Positions 1-9,334 of a stretch of DNA of 55,826 nucleotides are shown piece after piece. The translations under genes and the position numbers were made by a program. The stretch spans positions 1 through 55,826 of the forward strand of contig JADHUC010000020.1 of assembly GCA_016784735.1 (NCBI GenBank), in the 5' to 3' direction. The notes beneath the pieces are model-generated. The model was given only the letters and a program-made list of their open reading frames with translations. It made no database searches and was not told the origin of the DNA. Origin of the DNA: Pirellulaceae bacterium (GTDB lineage: Bacteria; Planctomycetota; Planctomycetia; Pirellulales; Pirellulaceae). The number at the start of each line of letters is the position of its first letter. Position 1 is the first letter of the stretch.

Positions 1-3000
1 CGGCCGACGAGCTTGGGGGTGGCCAACGATAACGGTGCCTTGGTGTTCACCGCAGAGGGGGCGAACACGGAGATGCCGTGGCTGCTGGATCTGAAGGGCT
101 TTGGCGTCAGCGGCGATGAGCGCTACCTCCTGATTCGTTATCAGGCGGTCGGCGTGGCCACCCCACCGGGAAATTACTTCCTGCACGGCCAGGAGGGCAC
201 TGTTGGCGGTCGGGCGTATGCGCTGGCGGATGAGGTTCAGGCGGACGGGCGGTGGCATACGCTGGCAGTGGACCTGGTTGCCATCCAGCCGCTAGAGATC
301 ACCCATCGCCTGGCGATCAAGTTGATCGTGGGCGATGGCGGTAGCGCGAGACTGACGGTTGCCCGTATTTGGTTTGCCGATGAACTACCGGCGGACGCGC
401 AGATCGCGGCACTGCCAGGGCAGGCAAGACAGAAGACCGTCACCGTGACGTGGCCGGCGAACGAGGCGATTGTGCCGCAACCGGGCTGGACCAGGACTCC
501 TGCTACGGACTTCGAGGCACGGCCGGAGGGCAGCGCGACGACGTTCACCGTACGCGACGCGGCCAAAGGCATGCGCTGGCTGGCTGCCTTGCCTCAGCCC
601 GTGAATCTTGCCGCTACGCCCTACCTCTCTTTGCGTTACCGGGCTGATGGAGATCTCGATGGCGCCACCTATATCATTTGGCTCGGTGGCAAACGGTCCA
701 GCTCAGGCGACGAAGCGATCGTTGCGTTGGCGGCCAAAGACATCCAGAGTGACGGCACCTGGCACAATACGGTTGTTAAGGTAAACGCGCCCTTTACCGC
801 CACCCAACTTGCCATTGGGTTGGACTGTCTGAGCGGGCACGCCACGCTGACTCTCGATACGATCCGATTCAGTTCGCGCCCTCTCCGCTGGAAGCTGGCC
901 GACATGCTGGTTCACCAGCGCCGGGATGCAGCATGGCCGCGAGACAAGGAGGGGTTCGTTGCCGAGCCGATACGTATTGCGGGCGGTCGACCGTCGGCCT
1001 TCTTTGCGCAGCGGCTCGGACTGGAGGATTGGTTCAGCTCGCCCCACGTATCCATCGTCGGTGTTCCATTCGAAGTGCCGACGGACATTGGGCAAATCGC
1101 TCAGACCGGCACGGACAATTTCGGCACACTGTCGCTCGCCCTTCCTCAAGGCGTGCGCGAGGTCTACTTGCTGACGGCCAATTCCGCGCCGGCGACCGAG
1201 CCGTGGGGCATCGACTGGAAGCATCCCAAGCCCCAGGAGATGCTGGACGTACCCGAAAAGGTGTTCTATGAGATTCGCTACGAATCGGGCCCGCCCGATC
1301 TTGTATTGCCGTTGGACGTGGCGACCGGGCGGTGGGGCATGAAGCGCGGGCTGAGCGTCAACGTGGTGCACCCCGATCCGGCGCGCCGGGCAACGGAGTT
1401 GATACTGCACGACCGGATGCAGACGGCCAGCTTCGCCATCGTGGCCGCCACGATGCGGCAGGATGTGCCGTACTTCGAGGAGCCGAACTGGGATCACTTG
1501 GCCTATGGTCCCGTGCCGACCAACGGGCTGGCGGATGCCCGTCCGGCCACGTTTTCTGCGTCCGAGCCGGCGGTGGGTGCCGGCGTCCTGCAAGCACAGT
1601 TCAACACGTCCGCCGGCCTATCGTGGTCGCAGCTTGAAATCGCCGGACTGGAGGGCCAACTGTCATGCGGCGACGGGCCGGTGTTCGAGGTACACGTGGA
1701 GGGCAAATTGCTGAGCCCGGCCGATTGGTCGGTCGAGAAAACGGAGGCCGTTGGGTCGGGACGTTGTTTTGTGCTGAAGCATGCCAAGTCGCAACTCGCG
1801 GCACGCGTGGAGTGCCTTGCCGGACAGGGCAACGAGATGCGGATGCGAATGTCGCTCGCCAATACAGGCAGCGCACCGATCGCGGCCACCTTGTACTTTC
1901 CGATCCTGCGCGACGTCCGGGTCGGCGACTCGGCCGGCACCTGGTATCTGTTCGGCAAACGCGGCGGTATCGTCCACTCAGCCAAGACCCGTTTCCGCGA
2001 GCCATTGGGCGAACGGCACCCGCTGCAAGTGGACGGGTTCTTCAACCCGCACACCGGATTGGCCCTTGCCTGCATGACGCACGACCAAGTGGCTCAACAT
2101 CATCTCATCAACGTTGCCAAGAACGACGGTGGCGGCCAGTGGTACCCGGAGTATGTCGAGCGCGACTTGGCACCCGGCGAGAGCTTTACGCCAACCGAGG
2201 CGGCGCTGGTTCTGTTAGCAGGCGATTGGCGAGCCATCTTTTCTGCCTACACCGATTGGCTGAAGACATGGTTTCAGCCGATCGCACCGCGAAAGCCCTG
2301 GTTCGAGCGAGCCTTCGCAATGGCCAGCGGCAACGCCCATTACGCCGCTGCCGCAAGTCCGCGAGAGCGCGGCGCAGTCGAACCAAACGTCGATATCATG
2401 CTCCAGCACATCGGATTGTGCGACTACACTCACTTGTTTGGCTGGTCAGCCTCCAAACGCTACGGCGACTGGGGCGACTATGACCACTACGACGAGACCG
2501 TCGGCGGGCTGGCTTACTTTCGCGATAACATCCGGCGCGTCCAGCAGCGCGGTGTCGCGGTCAGCCTCTACTTGGACGGCTACCTGAGCAGTGAACAAGG
2601 CAAACTTGTCGGCACACGCGCTGAACAGTGGGCGATGAAACGCCCCGACGGCTCACCACAATTCATCGCCGCCTATGACGCCTATAACCAGTGTCCCTAC
2701 CAACAGGGCTGGCAAGACCATTTGGCCGCTGCGTATCGTCGCGTTCAAAAGGACCTCCAACCGCAGGTCATGTACATCGACGAATACGGGGCGACCGACG
2801 GGCGGTGGCTGTGCCATGCCAAGGACCACGGGCACAACGGCTACGAGATCCCCTATGCCGGCGAAGTGGCAATGCTGAAGCGCATTCGCGAGGCCGTCGG
2901 TCCTGACGTGGTGCTATACACGGAATACCCGCCCGCCGAGGTCAGCCGGCAATGGCTCGACGGCTCCATCACCTATCAGGCCCTGTGGAGCGCCGACCAG

Positions 3001-3513
3001 GAATCGTTGGCGCCACATTTTATTGATCTTCCTCGTTTCGCATTTCCTGATTTCAAGCAACTTCACATCATCTACTACGTCACCAACCGCGCCGGCAACT
3101 GGTGGCTATTGAAGTTTCCCTTCTTCAATGGCGAGGTGTATCGTGTCGGCGTGCCCAACCTGCCCACCATGGATGAGCCGTCGCTGGCCTTCCTCCGCCG
3201 AGCGATCGAAGTGCAGTGCGCCCACCGCGACGCATTTGCTTCGCCCGACGTCCACCCGCTCGTTCCCACCGAGGTCAGCGGCGTCTTCGCCAACCAGTTC
3301 CGGACACCGAAGGAAAGCGTCTGGACGCTCTACAACGCCAATGGACGAAGCGTGCACCAACCGGTGCTGCAGGTAGAGCACATGTCAGGCGCGACCTATG
3401 AAGACGCCTGGCAAGGGAAACCTCTTCTTCCGGCAGTCCAGAACGGCTGGGCCCGGATTGCGACCGAGTTGGGCCCCAAAGGCATTGGCTGCGTCGTTCA
3501 GAAAATTCCGTAG
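1..3513 (+). CDS. DUF6259-like putative glycoside hydrolase, 5' end outside window
   Basis: The frame is open from the first base, and the first possible start (TTG at 13) has no convincing ribosome site, so the N-terminus, including any signal peptide, probably lies outside the window. The first 290 or so residues form two repeats of a beta-sandwich module; the pattern 'DGTWH' / 'DGRWH' with a following aliphatic strand is seen in both. The middle is beta-rich, and about residues 760-1080 read as a TIM-barrel hydrolase core of the DUF6259 type, with 'GDWGDYDHYDE', 'LYLDGYL' and 'YIDEYGATD' as likely active-site strands. A small C-terminal beta domain closes it. The family is related in fold to GH36/GH97-like clans, but the substrate is unknown. 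The acidic residues in 'YIDEYGATD' are candidates for catalysis by inference only. Confidence 0.72.
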   Translation, partial: RPTSLGVANDNGALVFTAEGANTEMPWLLDLKGFGVSGDERYLLIRYQAVGVATPPGNYFLHGQEGTVGGRAYALADEVQADGRWHTLAVDLVAIQPLEITHRLAIKLIVGDGGSARLTVARIWFADELPADAQIAALPGQARQKTVTVTWPANEAIVPQPGWTRTPATDFEARPEGSATTFTVRDAAKGMRWLAALPQPVNLAATPYLSLRYRADGDLDGATYIIWLGGKRSSSGDEAIVALAAKDIQSDGTWHNTVVKVNAPFTATQLAIGLDCLSGHATLTLDTIRFSSRPLRWKLADMLVHQRRDAAWPRDKEGFVAEPIRIAGGRPSAFFAQRLGLEDWFSSPHVSIVGVPFEVPTDIGQIAQTGTDNFGTLSLALPQGVREVYLLTANSAPATEPWGIDWKHPKPQEMLDVPEKVFYEIRYESGPPDLVLPLDVATGRWGMKRGLSVNVVHPDPARRATELILHDRMQTASFAIVAATMRQDVPYFEEPNWDHLAYGPVPTNGLADARPATFSASEPAVGAGVLQAQFNTSAGLSWSQLEIAGLEGQLSCGDGPVFEVHVEGKLLSPADWSVEKTEAVGSGRCFVLKHAKSQLAARVECLAGQGNEMRMRMSLANTGSAPIAATLYFPILRDVRVGDSAGTWYLFGKRGGIVHSAKTRFREPLGERHPLQVDGFFNPHTGLALACMTHDQVAQHHLINVAKNDGGGQWYPEYVERDLAPGESFTPTEAALVLLAGDWRAIFSAYTDWLKTWFQPIAPRKPWFERAFAMASGNAHYAAAASPRERGAVEPNVDIMLQHIGLCDYTHLFGWSASKRYGDWGDYDHYDETVGGLAYFRDNIRRVQQRGVAVSLYLDGYLSSEQGKLVGTRAEQWAMKRPDGSPQFIAAYDAYNQCPYQQGWQDHLAAAYRRVQKDLQPQVMYIDEYGATDGRWLCHAKDHGHNGYEIPYAGEVAMLKRIREAVGPDVVLYTEYPPAEVSRQWLDGSITYQALWSADQESLAPHFIDLPRFAFPDFKQLHIIYYVTNRAGNWWLLKFPFFNGEVYRVGVPNLPTMDEPSLAFLRRAIEVQCAHRDAFASPDVHPLVPTEVSGVFANQFRTPKESVWTLYNANGRSVHQPVLQVEHMSGATYEDAWQGKPLLPAVQNGWARIATELGPKGIGCVVQKIP

Positions 3514-3668
3514 ATGGCGATGGCCAACAAGGCGCAGCGCTGGGACGACCAAATTCAGAAACGGTCGTCCTTATCAAAGATTCCCAAAACACCCAGATGT
3601 GGGCCAGCGGCATTGCCGTTCTCGAAACTTGCTTTGTCGTCGGCACTCATTGGTCTTCCGCGCCCAAC

Positions 3669-4360
3669 TTATGGTGTTCGCATGGTCCCATTGTCTGCGA
3701 AGTAATAGCGCAAGTACTGCGATCCCAGTTCGCGGAAATCGTCGAAGGCGGCGGTCAGTGCGGCTTGTGTGGTAGGCTTGTGCTCATTGGGCAGGGATTT
3801 CTCGTTGTACTCGGGGTACTTGTTCTCCATCAGCAGGTTCTCCACGCTGGCATAGCGCATGCCCGGCCCGAATTTCCGAATCGGCTTGGTACGCCACCAC
3901 ATTTGCCCGGCAATTATGAAATCCACCGGCCGCACGCCTTCATGCAAAATCTCCAACGGCTGGCTGGTGTCCGACTGCCACCAGCCGTCGCCGCCGCCCA
4001 AGAAGATCCTCCCCTGGTAATCCCGAATGGTGATTGCTTCGCGATCCACGGTGCTGATCTTGGACGCCCCGATGGTCACCCGGCCCGACGTCTGGCCCGA
4101 CCCGCCTACGGCGAGTAGATACCGTTGATTCGACTCGGAATAAAAGTCGGCGACGATCACGTCCTGGTTGTCTAGCACATCCAGTGCATAGTTATGGCAG
4201 GCGTCATTGTGGAACAGGAACCAGGCGATGCCGTAAGCTCCCCAGGCCGGAGCGACTCGTCGGCGGTGACTGGGGACGGAGAACAACACGCAGTACACAG
4301 AAGACACGAAAGCAGAACACGGAACGATAGGATGCTTGAGCCGAACGTAATGCTGTTCAT
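3669..4360 (-). pseudogene. Broken exported protein gene with a frame change after the signal peptide
   Basis: Reading leftwards, an ATG at 4360-4358 with GGAGA about 8 nt upstream begins a clear secretion signal with a lipoprotein-like cysteine pair ('LLCTACCSPSP'). That frame soon becomes meaningless, while a second frame takes over near 4250 with ordered protein ('WGAYGIAWFLFHND', 'DFYSESNQRYLLAVGG') and runs to the stop at 3669. The two halves fit one exported protein of about 230 residues with a single frame change, possibly with an internal deletion as well. The body looks beta-rich, like the tail of a beta-helix or pectate-lyase-like protein, but I do not recognise the family. A sequencing error could produce the same picture. 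Confidence 0.5.
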
Positions 4361-4541
4361 GAAGTCATTCTCCGTGCGTTCCGTGGTTGCGCATCTCTGT
4401 GGTTCCGCGCTGACCCAGGCCCGAGTCATTGAAATAGCGAACATCGGTTGATAGGTTAAACGTGCGTGCGGTGCCGGTCAAATGTCGCGCACGTGAGTTC
4501 ACCATTGCTGACCCGCTTAAGCGAAACATCTACATACTCAC

Positions 4542-7241
4542 ATGAACAAGCCTACATTGACCGTTTATGCCGCCATGGCGGCGCTTCTCATGCTTTCTTT
4601 GCCGGTAACCCTGCAAGCCCAGGTAGTTGTCGACACCATCTTCGGCGACGGGCCGGCCGTGCAGACGCCCGCTCCAGACCGGATTACCGGCGCGCTGCCG
4701 ACAGGCTGGGGCGATAATACGTCCTGGGCCAAGGTTTGGGTCGATTACCGCCCTGGCAACGACCAGGGTAGGCCCTACACGCGCGTGGCCACTTCGAAGA
4801 TCGAAGAGGGCTGGACACAACTGCAACACGCGCTGCCCAAACTGGTCGGCGAGACCTACGTGCGGCTGGAACTGACGGCCCGATCTCTGGACGACAGGAT
4901 GTTGACGGTCGGCCTTCGGGATGTTGGGTTGCCTTATGAATGGCACTGCGAGGCCCGCCCGAAACTCGATGCGGAATGGAAATCGCTTCGCTATGAGTTT
5001 CGACTGGGAAAGATCGACCACCCAATCGGCCTCTACGTGATGTCGGAGGGTACGGGCAACTTCGATCTCGGCACCGTCAAGCTGACCTACTTCAGCCGCG
5101 AGGAACTGATTGCCGAATTGAAACAGCGCGCCGAGAACGGGGGATCGAAGAACCTACTGCGTCAGAGCCGCTTTCCGTTGGGAATGCAAATGGGCTGGTC
5201 GCTTAATCGTGACCATTCCGATGGCGATGAAGTCGTGATCGAAAGCGACCGGAACTGCGCCGGCCCGTCCGGGTTCTCCCCACTTCATGTGCGAGGACCA
5301 AACGGCGTGCGTTTCCACACGGCGCCGTTCGGTGTTCCCAATGCGTTCGGCAAGCATTTTGCCAGCGTGTCGCTGAAGGGTGCGACACAAGTGACTGTCC
5401 GCGTCCTTTGCGACGGGCGAACACTGGCCTCGCGGGACGTTCAACTCAGCGACCAGTGGCAGCGCATCAACTTGGCTTTTGAACCGCGACTTTTGGCCGA
5501 CTGCTATTCACTTCGCCTGGAGTCCAGGCAGTCGTGTGACTTCTATCTGGATGCGATGCAGGTCGCACCGGCGGATGAGCAGACGGGTGGTCCGGCGGAG
5601 TTCGCGGCCCAAATGCCTTACGAGGTAGCGCTGCAAGTTCCCGCCAGCGATGCATCGGCCGCACGCGTGCAGTTCGACGATGAGCCGGCCTCGCTGGATT
5701 TTTGTGTGACAAGCACCGAGCCGACGCACGGTGCGACCCTGCATGCCAAGGTGTTCAATGCGTACGGTGAATCCCACGAACTGCCAGGCATCCTGCTTGA
5801 GGGTGCGATGGTCGACGGTCGCTTCGACAACTTCATGCAGAAGGTTGAGAAGCCGTACGGACCGCATCGTGTGGAGGCCTGGGTCGAGGATGCCACGGGA
5901 ACGCGGATCAGCACGTTCAACGAGATGCTCGTCTATCGTTTACCGCGTCCCAAGTATTGGGGCCGGGACGCGCCGAACTCGGCCTTCGGCGTGCATACGA
6001 ACTCCACAACACGGCACTGTGTGATGCTCAAAGCGATCGGAGCCAACTGGACGCGTCTGCACGATGCGGGCCTGGACTACATCGGCTGGTACCATCTGGA
6101 GCCTGAGAAGGGTCGATGGCAGTTTCGTGACGAACCTATCCAGCGATATCGCAAACATCACGTCATGATCCTGGGCGAGTTGGGGACGGCGCCGCCTTGG
6201 GCGTCTCACCACCCAGGCTATCACGTGAACGGCTATTTCGATCGCTTCTATCAACCTCGCGAGATGTCGGACTATGCCCGCTATGTCCGAACGGTCGCCC
6301 AGCGTTACAAGGGCGTGATCCACGCTTGGGACGTGTGGAATGAACCGTGGATCACGGCCTGGTGGGGTATCGGCTACGACAAGAAACAGGGAACTGGCCG
6401 GGCGGGATACGTTCGCTCTCCAACGGCCCAGGCGGATTTCGCCCGGCTGATGGAGACGGCGTACACCAATGTCAAGGCGATCGATCCGCAGGCGATCGTG
6501 CTGGGGATCAATACCACGACCGGCGGAGGCGGTGATAACTTTGGCGGCGACCAGTGGACGCAAGGCGTCGTCGATGCCGATGGCTTGAACCACCTAGATG
6601 CCATCGCGTATCACCACTACACCAGCCACGTCAATTTGCGACCCGACGACGACGTGGAGCACGGTCACCAAACAGCCGTGGGCTATGTGGCTGTTCAGAA
6701 CGGTGGCGAGCTGACCATGCCGGTTTGGATGACGGAAGGCCAGAACGCTCTGAGGTTGGCGCTGCCGGACATGTACCATCACACACTGCCGAACCCGCCG
6801 GCGGATAGCGATCCTTTCCTGGCCGGTGACCGGCAGGTGCGTTTTCTGACGGCCCTGCGAGCAAAAGGCGTTGCGAAAGCATTCCTGTACTCGATGCACA
6901 GTCACGGCTACTTCGATGGCGGCGGCACTTGGCGAGCGATCACCACGGGCGAGGGTTTTCTGCACACGCAAGGCGCTGCGATTGCCGCGTTGGCCCGGCA
7001 GATCGAGGATCACCATTTCACGCGGCGCGAGGGAGCGGCCGAGGGAGTGTGGGCGTACGTGTTCCAAGCCGACGACGGATCGCGAGCGGTGGCCGTCCTA
7101 TCTCCCGAAGCGACCCACGAAGAATATCGCCTGCCGGCCGGCGCCCTTGATCTGTTCGGAAATCCCATCCCGAAAGGCACACCGATTGGCAAGACGGTTT
7201 GTTATCTTCCGCTGACGGGCGGATCAACTACTATCCAATAG
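4542..7241 (+). CDS. Exported clan GH-A glycoside hydrolase (GH39/GH5-like)
   Basis: The 899-residue protein starts with a signal peptide ending near 'LPVTLQAQ'. About 450 residues of beta-sandwich, carbohydrate-binding-like sequence come before a TIM barrel that starts near residue 480 ('GANWTRLHDAG'). Clan GH-A features are visible: 'WDVWNEPW' supplies the acid/base Glu601, and 'VWMTEGQNAL' offers Glu732 as nucleophile, at the spacing expected for strands 4 and 7. The 'YIGWYHLEPEKGRWQF' segment is typical of GH39/GH5 barrels, where a text-book 'W..iEP..G.ydW' occurs. A short beta domain ends the chain. The gene is transcribed divergently from the broken gene to its left. Exact GH family and substrate cannot be decided from the sequence alone. 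Confidence 0.8.
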   Translation: MNKPTLTVYAAMAALLMLSLPVTLQAQVVVDTIFGDGPAVQTPAPDRITGALPTGWGDNTSWAKVWVDYRPGNDQGRPYTRVATSKIEEGWTQLQHALPKLVGETYVRLELTARSLDDRMLTVGLRDVGLPYEWHCEARPKLDAEWKSLRYEFRLGKIDHPIGLYVMSEGTGNFDLGTVKLTYFSREELIAELKQRAENGGSKNLLRQSRFPLGMQMGWSLNRDHSDGDEVVIESDRNCAGPSGFSPLHVRGPNGVRFHTAPFGVPNAFGKHFASVSLKGATQVTVRVLCDGRTLASRDVQLSDQWQRINLAFEPRLLADCYSLRLESRQSCDFYLDAMQVAPADEQTGGPAEFAAQMPYEVALQVPASDASAARVQFDDEPASLDFCVTSTEPTHGATLHAKVFNAYGESHELPGILLEGAMVDGRFDNFMQKVEKPYGPHRVEAWVEDATGTRISTFNEMLVYRLPRPKYWGRDAPNSAFGVHTNSTTRHCVMLKAIGANWTRLHDAGLDYIGWYHLEPEKGRWQFRDEPIQRYRKHHVMILGELGTAPPWASHHPGYHVNGYFDRFYQPREMSDYARYVRTVAQRYKGVIHAWDVWNEPWITAWWGIGYDKKQGTGRAGYVRSPTAQADFARLMETAYTNVKAIDPQAIVLGINTTTGGGGDNFGGDQWTQGVVDADGLNHLDAIAYHHYTSHVNLRPDDDVEHGHQTAVGYVAVQNGGELTMPVWMTEGQNALRLALPDMYHHTLPNPPADSDPFLAGDRQVRFLTALRAKGVAKAFLYSMHSHGYFDGGGTWRAITTGEGFLHTQGAAIAALARQIEDHHFTRREGAAEGVWAYVFQADDGSRAVAVLSPEATHEEYRLPAGALDLFGNPIPKGTPIGKTVCYLPLTGGSTTIQ

Positions 7242-7574
7242 AAACGCCGTCGGCGTATGGCCCGTCTTCAGTATTTTGATCGATCAGCGACACTTGGGGC
7301 CGACTCGCACTAAATCACCGTGCGTGATTGTGGGACAAGCGGACTCCTGCAAAATAGCCATCGCACTCCGCGTGACGAAGCACTGCCAATTCGACGAGTC
7401 AACGAAAGGAACTGCTTTGCAGATGCATCGACGTTTTTCACCCGCCGATGCCACATCACGCGGAGGAGCGTGACGCGGTGAGCTGATAGATCGTGAGATT
7501 GGCGCCCCCGGGTCGCCGAATTCTTCACATGCTCGGAGCGTGATGGCTACCTTCCCGGAATCCCGCTCGGTGAT
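7242..7574. other. Intergenic stretch, no gene seen
   Basis: This is the convergent gap between the GH39-like gene and RNase HI. Short open frames here have no family resemblance or ribosome site. A loose pair of 'CTCCGCGTGA'-like segments in opposite orientation (near 7366 and 7454) hints at a decayed palindrome, but the match is too weak to call. No terminator with a T-run was seen. Confidence 0.5.
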
Positions 7575-8237
7575 TTAGACCTCGGATCGCATCCAGGCGG
7601 TAGACAGGGAATCGGCGTACTCGTTCCAGCGATAGCCGGAGTGAGCTTCGATCCACTTCAGCGGGCAGCCTGGGTGAGCCTTGTACAACGCGAACAACGG
7701 CTTGACCAAATCCAGGTTCTTCAGCGGCTTACCTTTGCGGGTCCATTGGCGTTTCTCCCAGCCGAAGGCCCACGTGCTGATCGTGTCCACGCATAACTTG
7801 CTGTCGGTGAAAACAGGCACACATGCGTCTTCGGGAAGGGTTTCATAGGCGCATAGCAGCGCCGAAAGCTCCATCCGATTGTTCGTCGTTTCTCCCGATT
7901 CGTGGCCGTGCTGCTCGCTGCGAATCTCGCCGTCTTCGACCCACACCATCCCCCATCCGCCGGGGCCGGGGTTCGGATTGGCGCTGCCGTCGGTAAAGAC
8001 GCCTGAGTCGGGTCCTGCCGTGTACTTGGCCAACACCTCCGCTCGTGTCAGGTTTTCCTCGCGTGGTGCGACTTTGGGACGCCAACTCTTCTTTTTACGG
8101 GGCGCCGTGTTCGCAGAGGCGTTTTTCTTCGGCGAGTGCTGGCGACAGTACTTGGGCACCCAACCGGGATATTTCAACAAGGCCGCTTCCGGGACCTCGA
8201 ACGACGCGTTGCACACCTGACATTCGAACTTCGGCAT
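7575..8237 (-). CDS. rnhA: Ribonuclease HI with an N-terminal zinc-finger-like segment
   Basis: This is a 220-residue protein from the ATG at 8237, which is preferred because it begins the first recognisable domain. Longer in-frame starts reach back to 8444 and would overlap the esterase gene. Residues 79-210 form the RNase H fold with the four metal-binding acids in order: Asp83 in 'FTDGSANPNPGPGG', Glu123 in 'NNRMEL', Asp145 in 'FTDSK' and Asp209 in 'NEYADS'. The enzyme should cleave RNA in RNA-DNA hybrids. Residues 1-40 carry Cys6-x2-Cys9 and Cys31-x2-His34, a plausible zinc site, followed by a Lys/Arg-rich linker that could bind nucleic acid. Typical RNase HI lacks this module. The gene trails a run of sugar-related genes without evident functional linkage. 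Confidence 0.88.
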   Translation of the reverse strand: MPKFECQVCNASFEVPEAALLKYPGWVPKYCRQHSPKKNASANTAPRKKKSWRPKVAPREENLTRAEVLAKYTAGPDSGVFTDGSANPNPGPGGWGMVWVEDGEIRSEQHGHESGETTNNRMELSALLCAYETLPEDACVPVFTDSKLCVDTISTWAFGWEKRQWTRKGKPLKNLDLVKPLFALYKAHPGCPLKWIEAHSGYRWNEYADSLSTAWMRSEV

Positions 8238-8373
8238 CTTGCGGAATCCTGAGCTGGAAACGACGGCGAAAATCATCGCTCGCCGGAATCCGGGCATCTT
8301 ACACGAAACGCCCCCACTGGCACGAGTGGGTAAAACCATCCGATCAATGTCGCGGCCAGTCGTTTGACAGGGT

Positions 8374-9264
8374 TCACCGTAGTTGCTCTCGCACGAACGC
8401 GCGGGCTCGATCGGTAACCTGCGGACCGGCGCCGGCAACACCATGGTTGGCGCCTTGGATAATCACCAACTCCGTTTTAACACCGACGCGTTTCAGCCGC
8501 TCGTGCAGATTGCTTGCATGCTGGAGCGGTACGATGTCGTCCTTGTCGCCGTGCACCTGCACGATGGGCGGATCGTCTTGGCTGGCGAAGCTGATCGGCG
8601 AAACATCCTTCTTCGCCTCTGCGTCCATCTGATCGGCCGGCGTTCCCGGTTCGTTGCCGAGCAATTGGCGGTAGGCCGGATGCTTGTGGTCCAACTCGGC
8701 CAGCAGCGACCAGTCGGTAGGTCCTGCAAAGCTGACCGCACACGCCACGCGCGACGACTGTCTTTCGACAGGATCGTTCGAGTCCGCATCCGCAACGTCA
8801 TCATGCAAAGCCACCCACAGCGACAGGTGCCCGCCGGCCGATCCTCCGGTGACTCCGATTCGCCGCGGATCAAGATTCCACTTGGCCGCATTGAGTCGAA
8901 CAAACTGAATCGCCCGCATGCAATCGTTCACCTGCGCCGGATGCGGGGCGACGTCGGTAAAGCGATATTCGACCGACACGACGGAAAACCGGCCTTCGCG
9001 CACGGCGGTCATGAGCCAACCCGGAACATGATTCTTCGACCCAGCCCGCCATCCGCCGCCATGAATGTGAATCATCACCGGCATCGGCTTATCCGATGCG
9101 ACCAGATAGACATCCAGCTTCTGAGCCGCATGAGCGCCGTCATAAGCAACGTCTTTATGCGTCGTGACGGATTGAGGCGTCTGGTCAAGTGCGGAAGAGG
9201 AAGTGGACGCAAGGGCGCATGCCGCGAAGATCAAGCACACGGGAGAGTTATTCAGTACCTTCAT
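8374..9264 (-). CDS. Exported alpha/beta-hydrolase esterase (BD-FAE/acetyl-esterase-like)
   Basis: The ATG at 9264 has AAAGGAAA just upstream and begins a signal peptide ('CLIFAACALAS'), giving 296 residues. The alpha/beta-hydrolase landmarks are complete: the oxyanion-hole 'HGGGWRAGSK', nucleophile Ser142 in 'GGSAGGHLSLW', a late Asp in 'VHGDKDDIVPLQ', and His274 in 'GANHG'. 'HGGGW' with 'GxSAGG' is characteristic of the hormone-sensitive-lipase/carbohydrate-esterase branch; planctomycete members sit beside CAZymes and are thought to remove acetyl or feruloyl groups from polysaccharides. The gene lies 70 nt downstream of the giant propeller gene on the same strand, so co-transcription is likely. 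Substrate is inferred only from context. Confidence 0.85.
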   Translation of the reverse strand: MKVLNNSPVCLIFAACALASTSSSALDQTPQSVTTHKDVAYDGAHAAQKLDVYLVASDKPMPVMIHIHGGGWRAGSKNHVPGWLMTAVREGRFSVVSVEYRFTDVAPHPAQVNDCMRAIQFVRLNAAKWNLDPRRIGVTGGSAGGHLSLWVALHDDVADADSNDPVERQSSRVACAVSFAGPTDWSLLAELDHKHPAYRQLLGNEPGTPADQMDAEAKKDVSPISFASQDDPPIVQVHGDKDDIVPLQHASNLHERLKRVGVKTELVIIQGANHGVAGAGPQVTDRARAFVREQLR

Positions 9265-9334
9265 CGGTTTCCTTTCACGGGTCAGTATCGAAAGACACGA
9301 GGAACGATTCCACACGACGCAGGATACACGAGCT

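Noticed and set aside
7276..7473. 65-codon frame in the gap after the GH39-like gene
   Set aside because: No ribosome site or recognisable protein.
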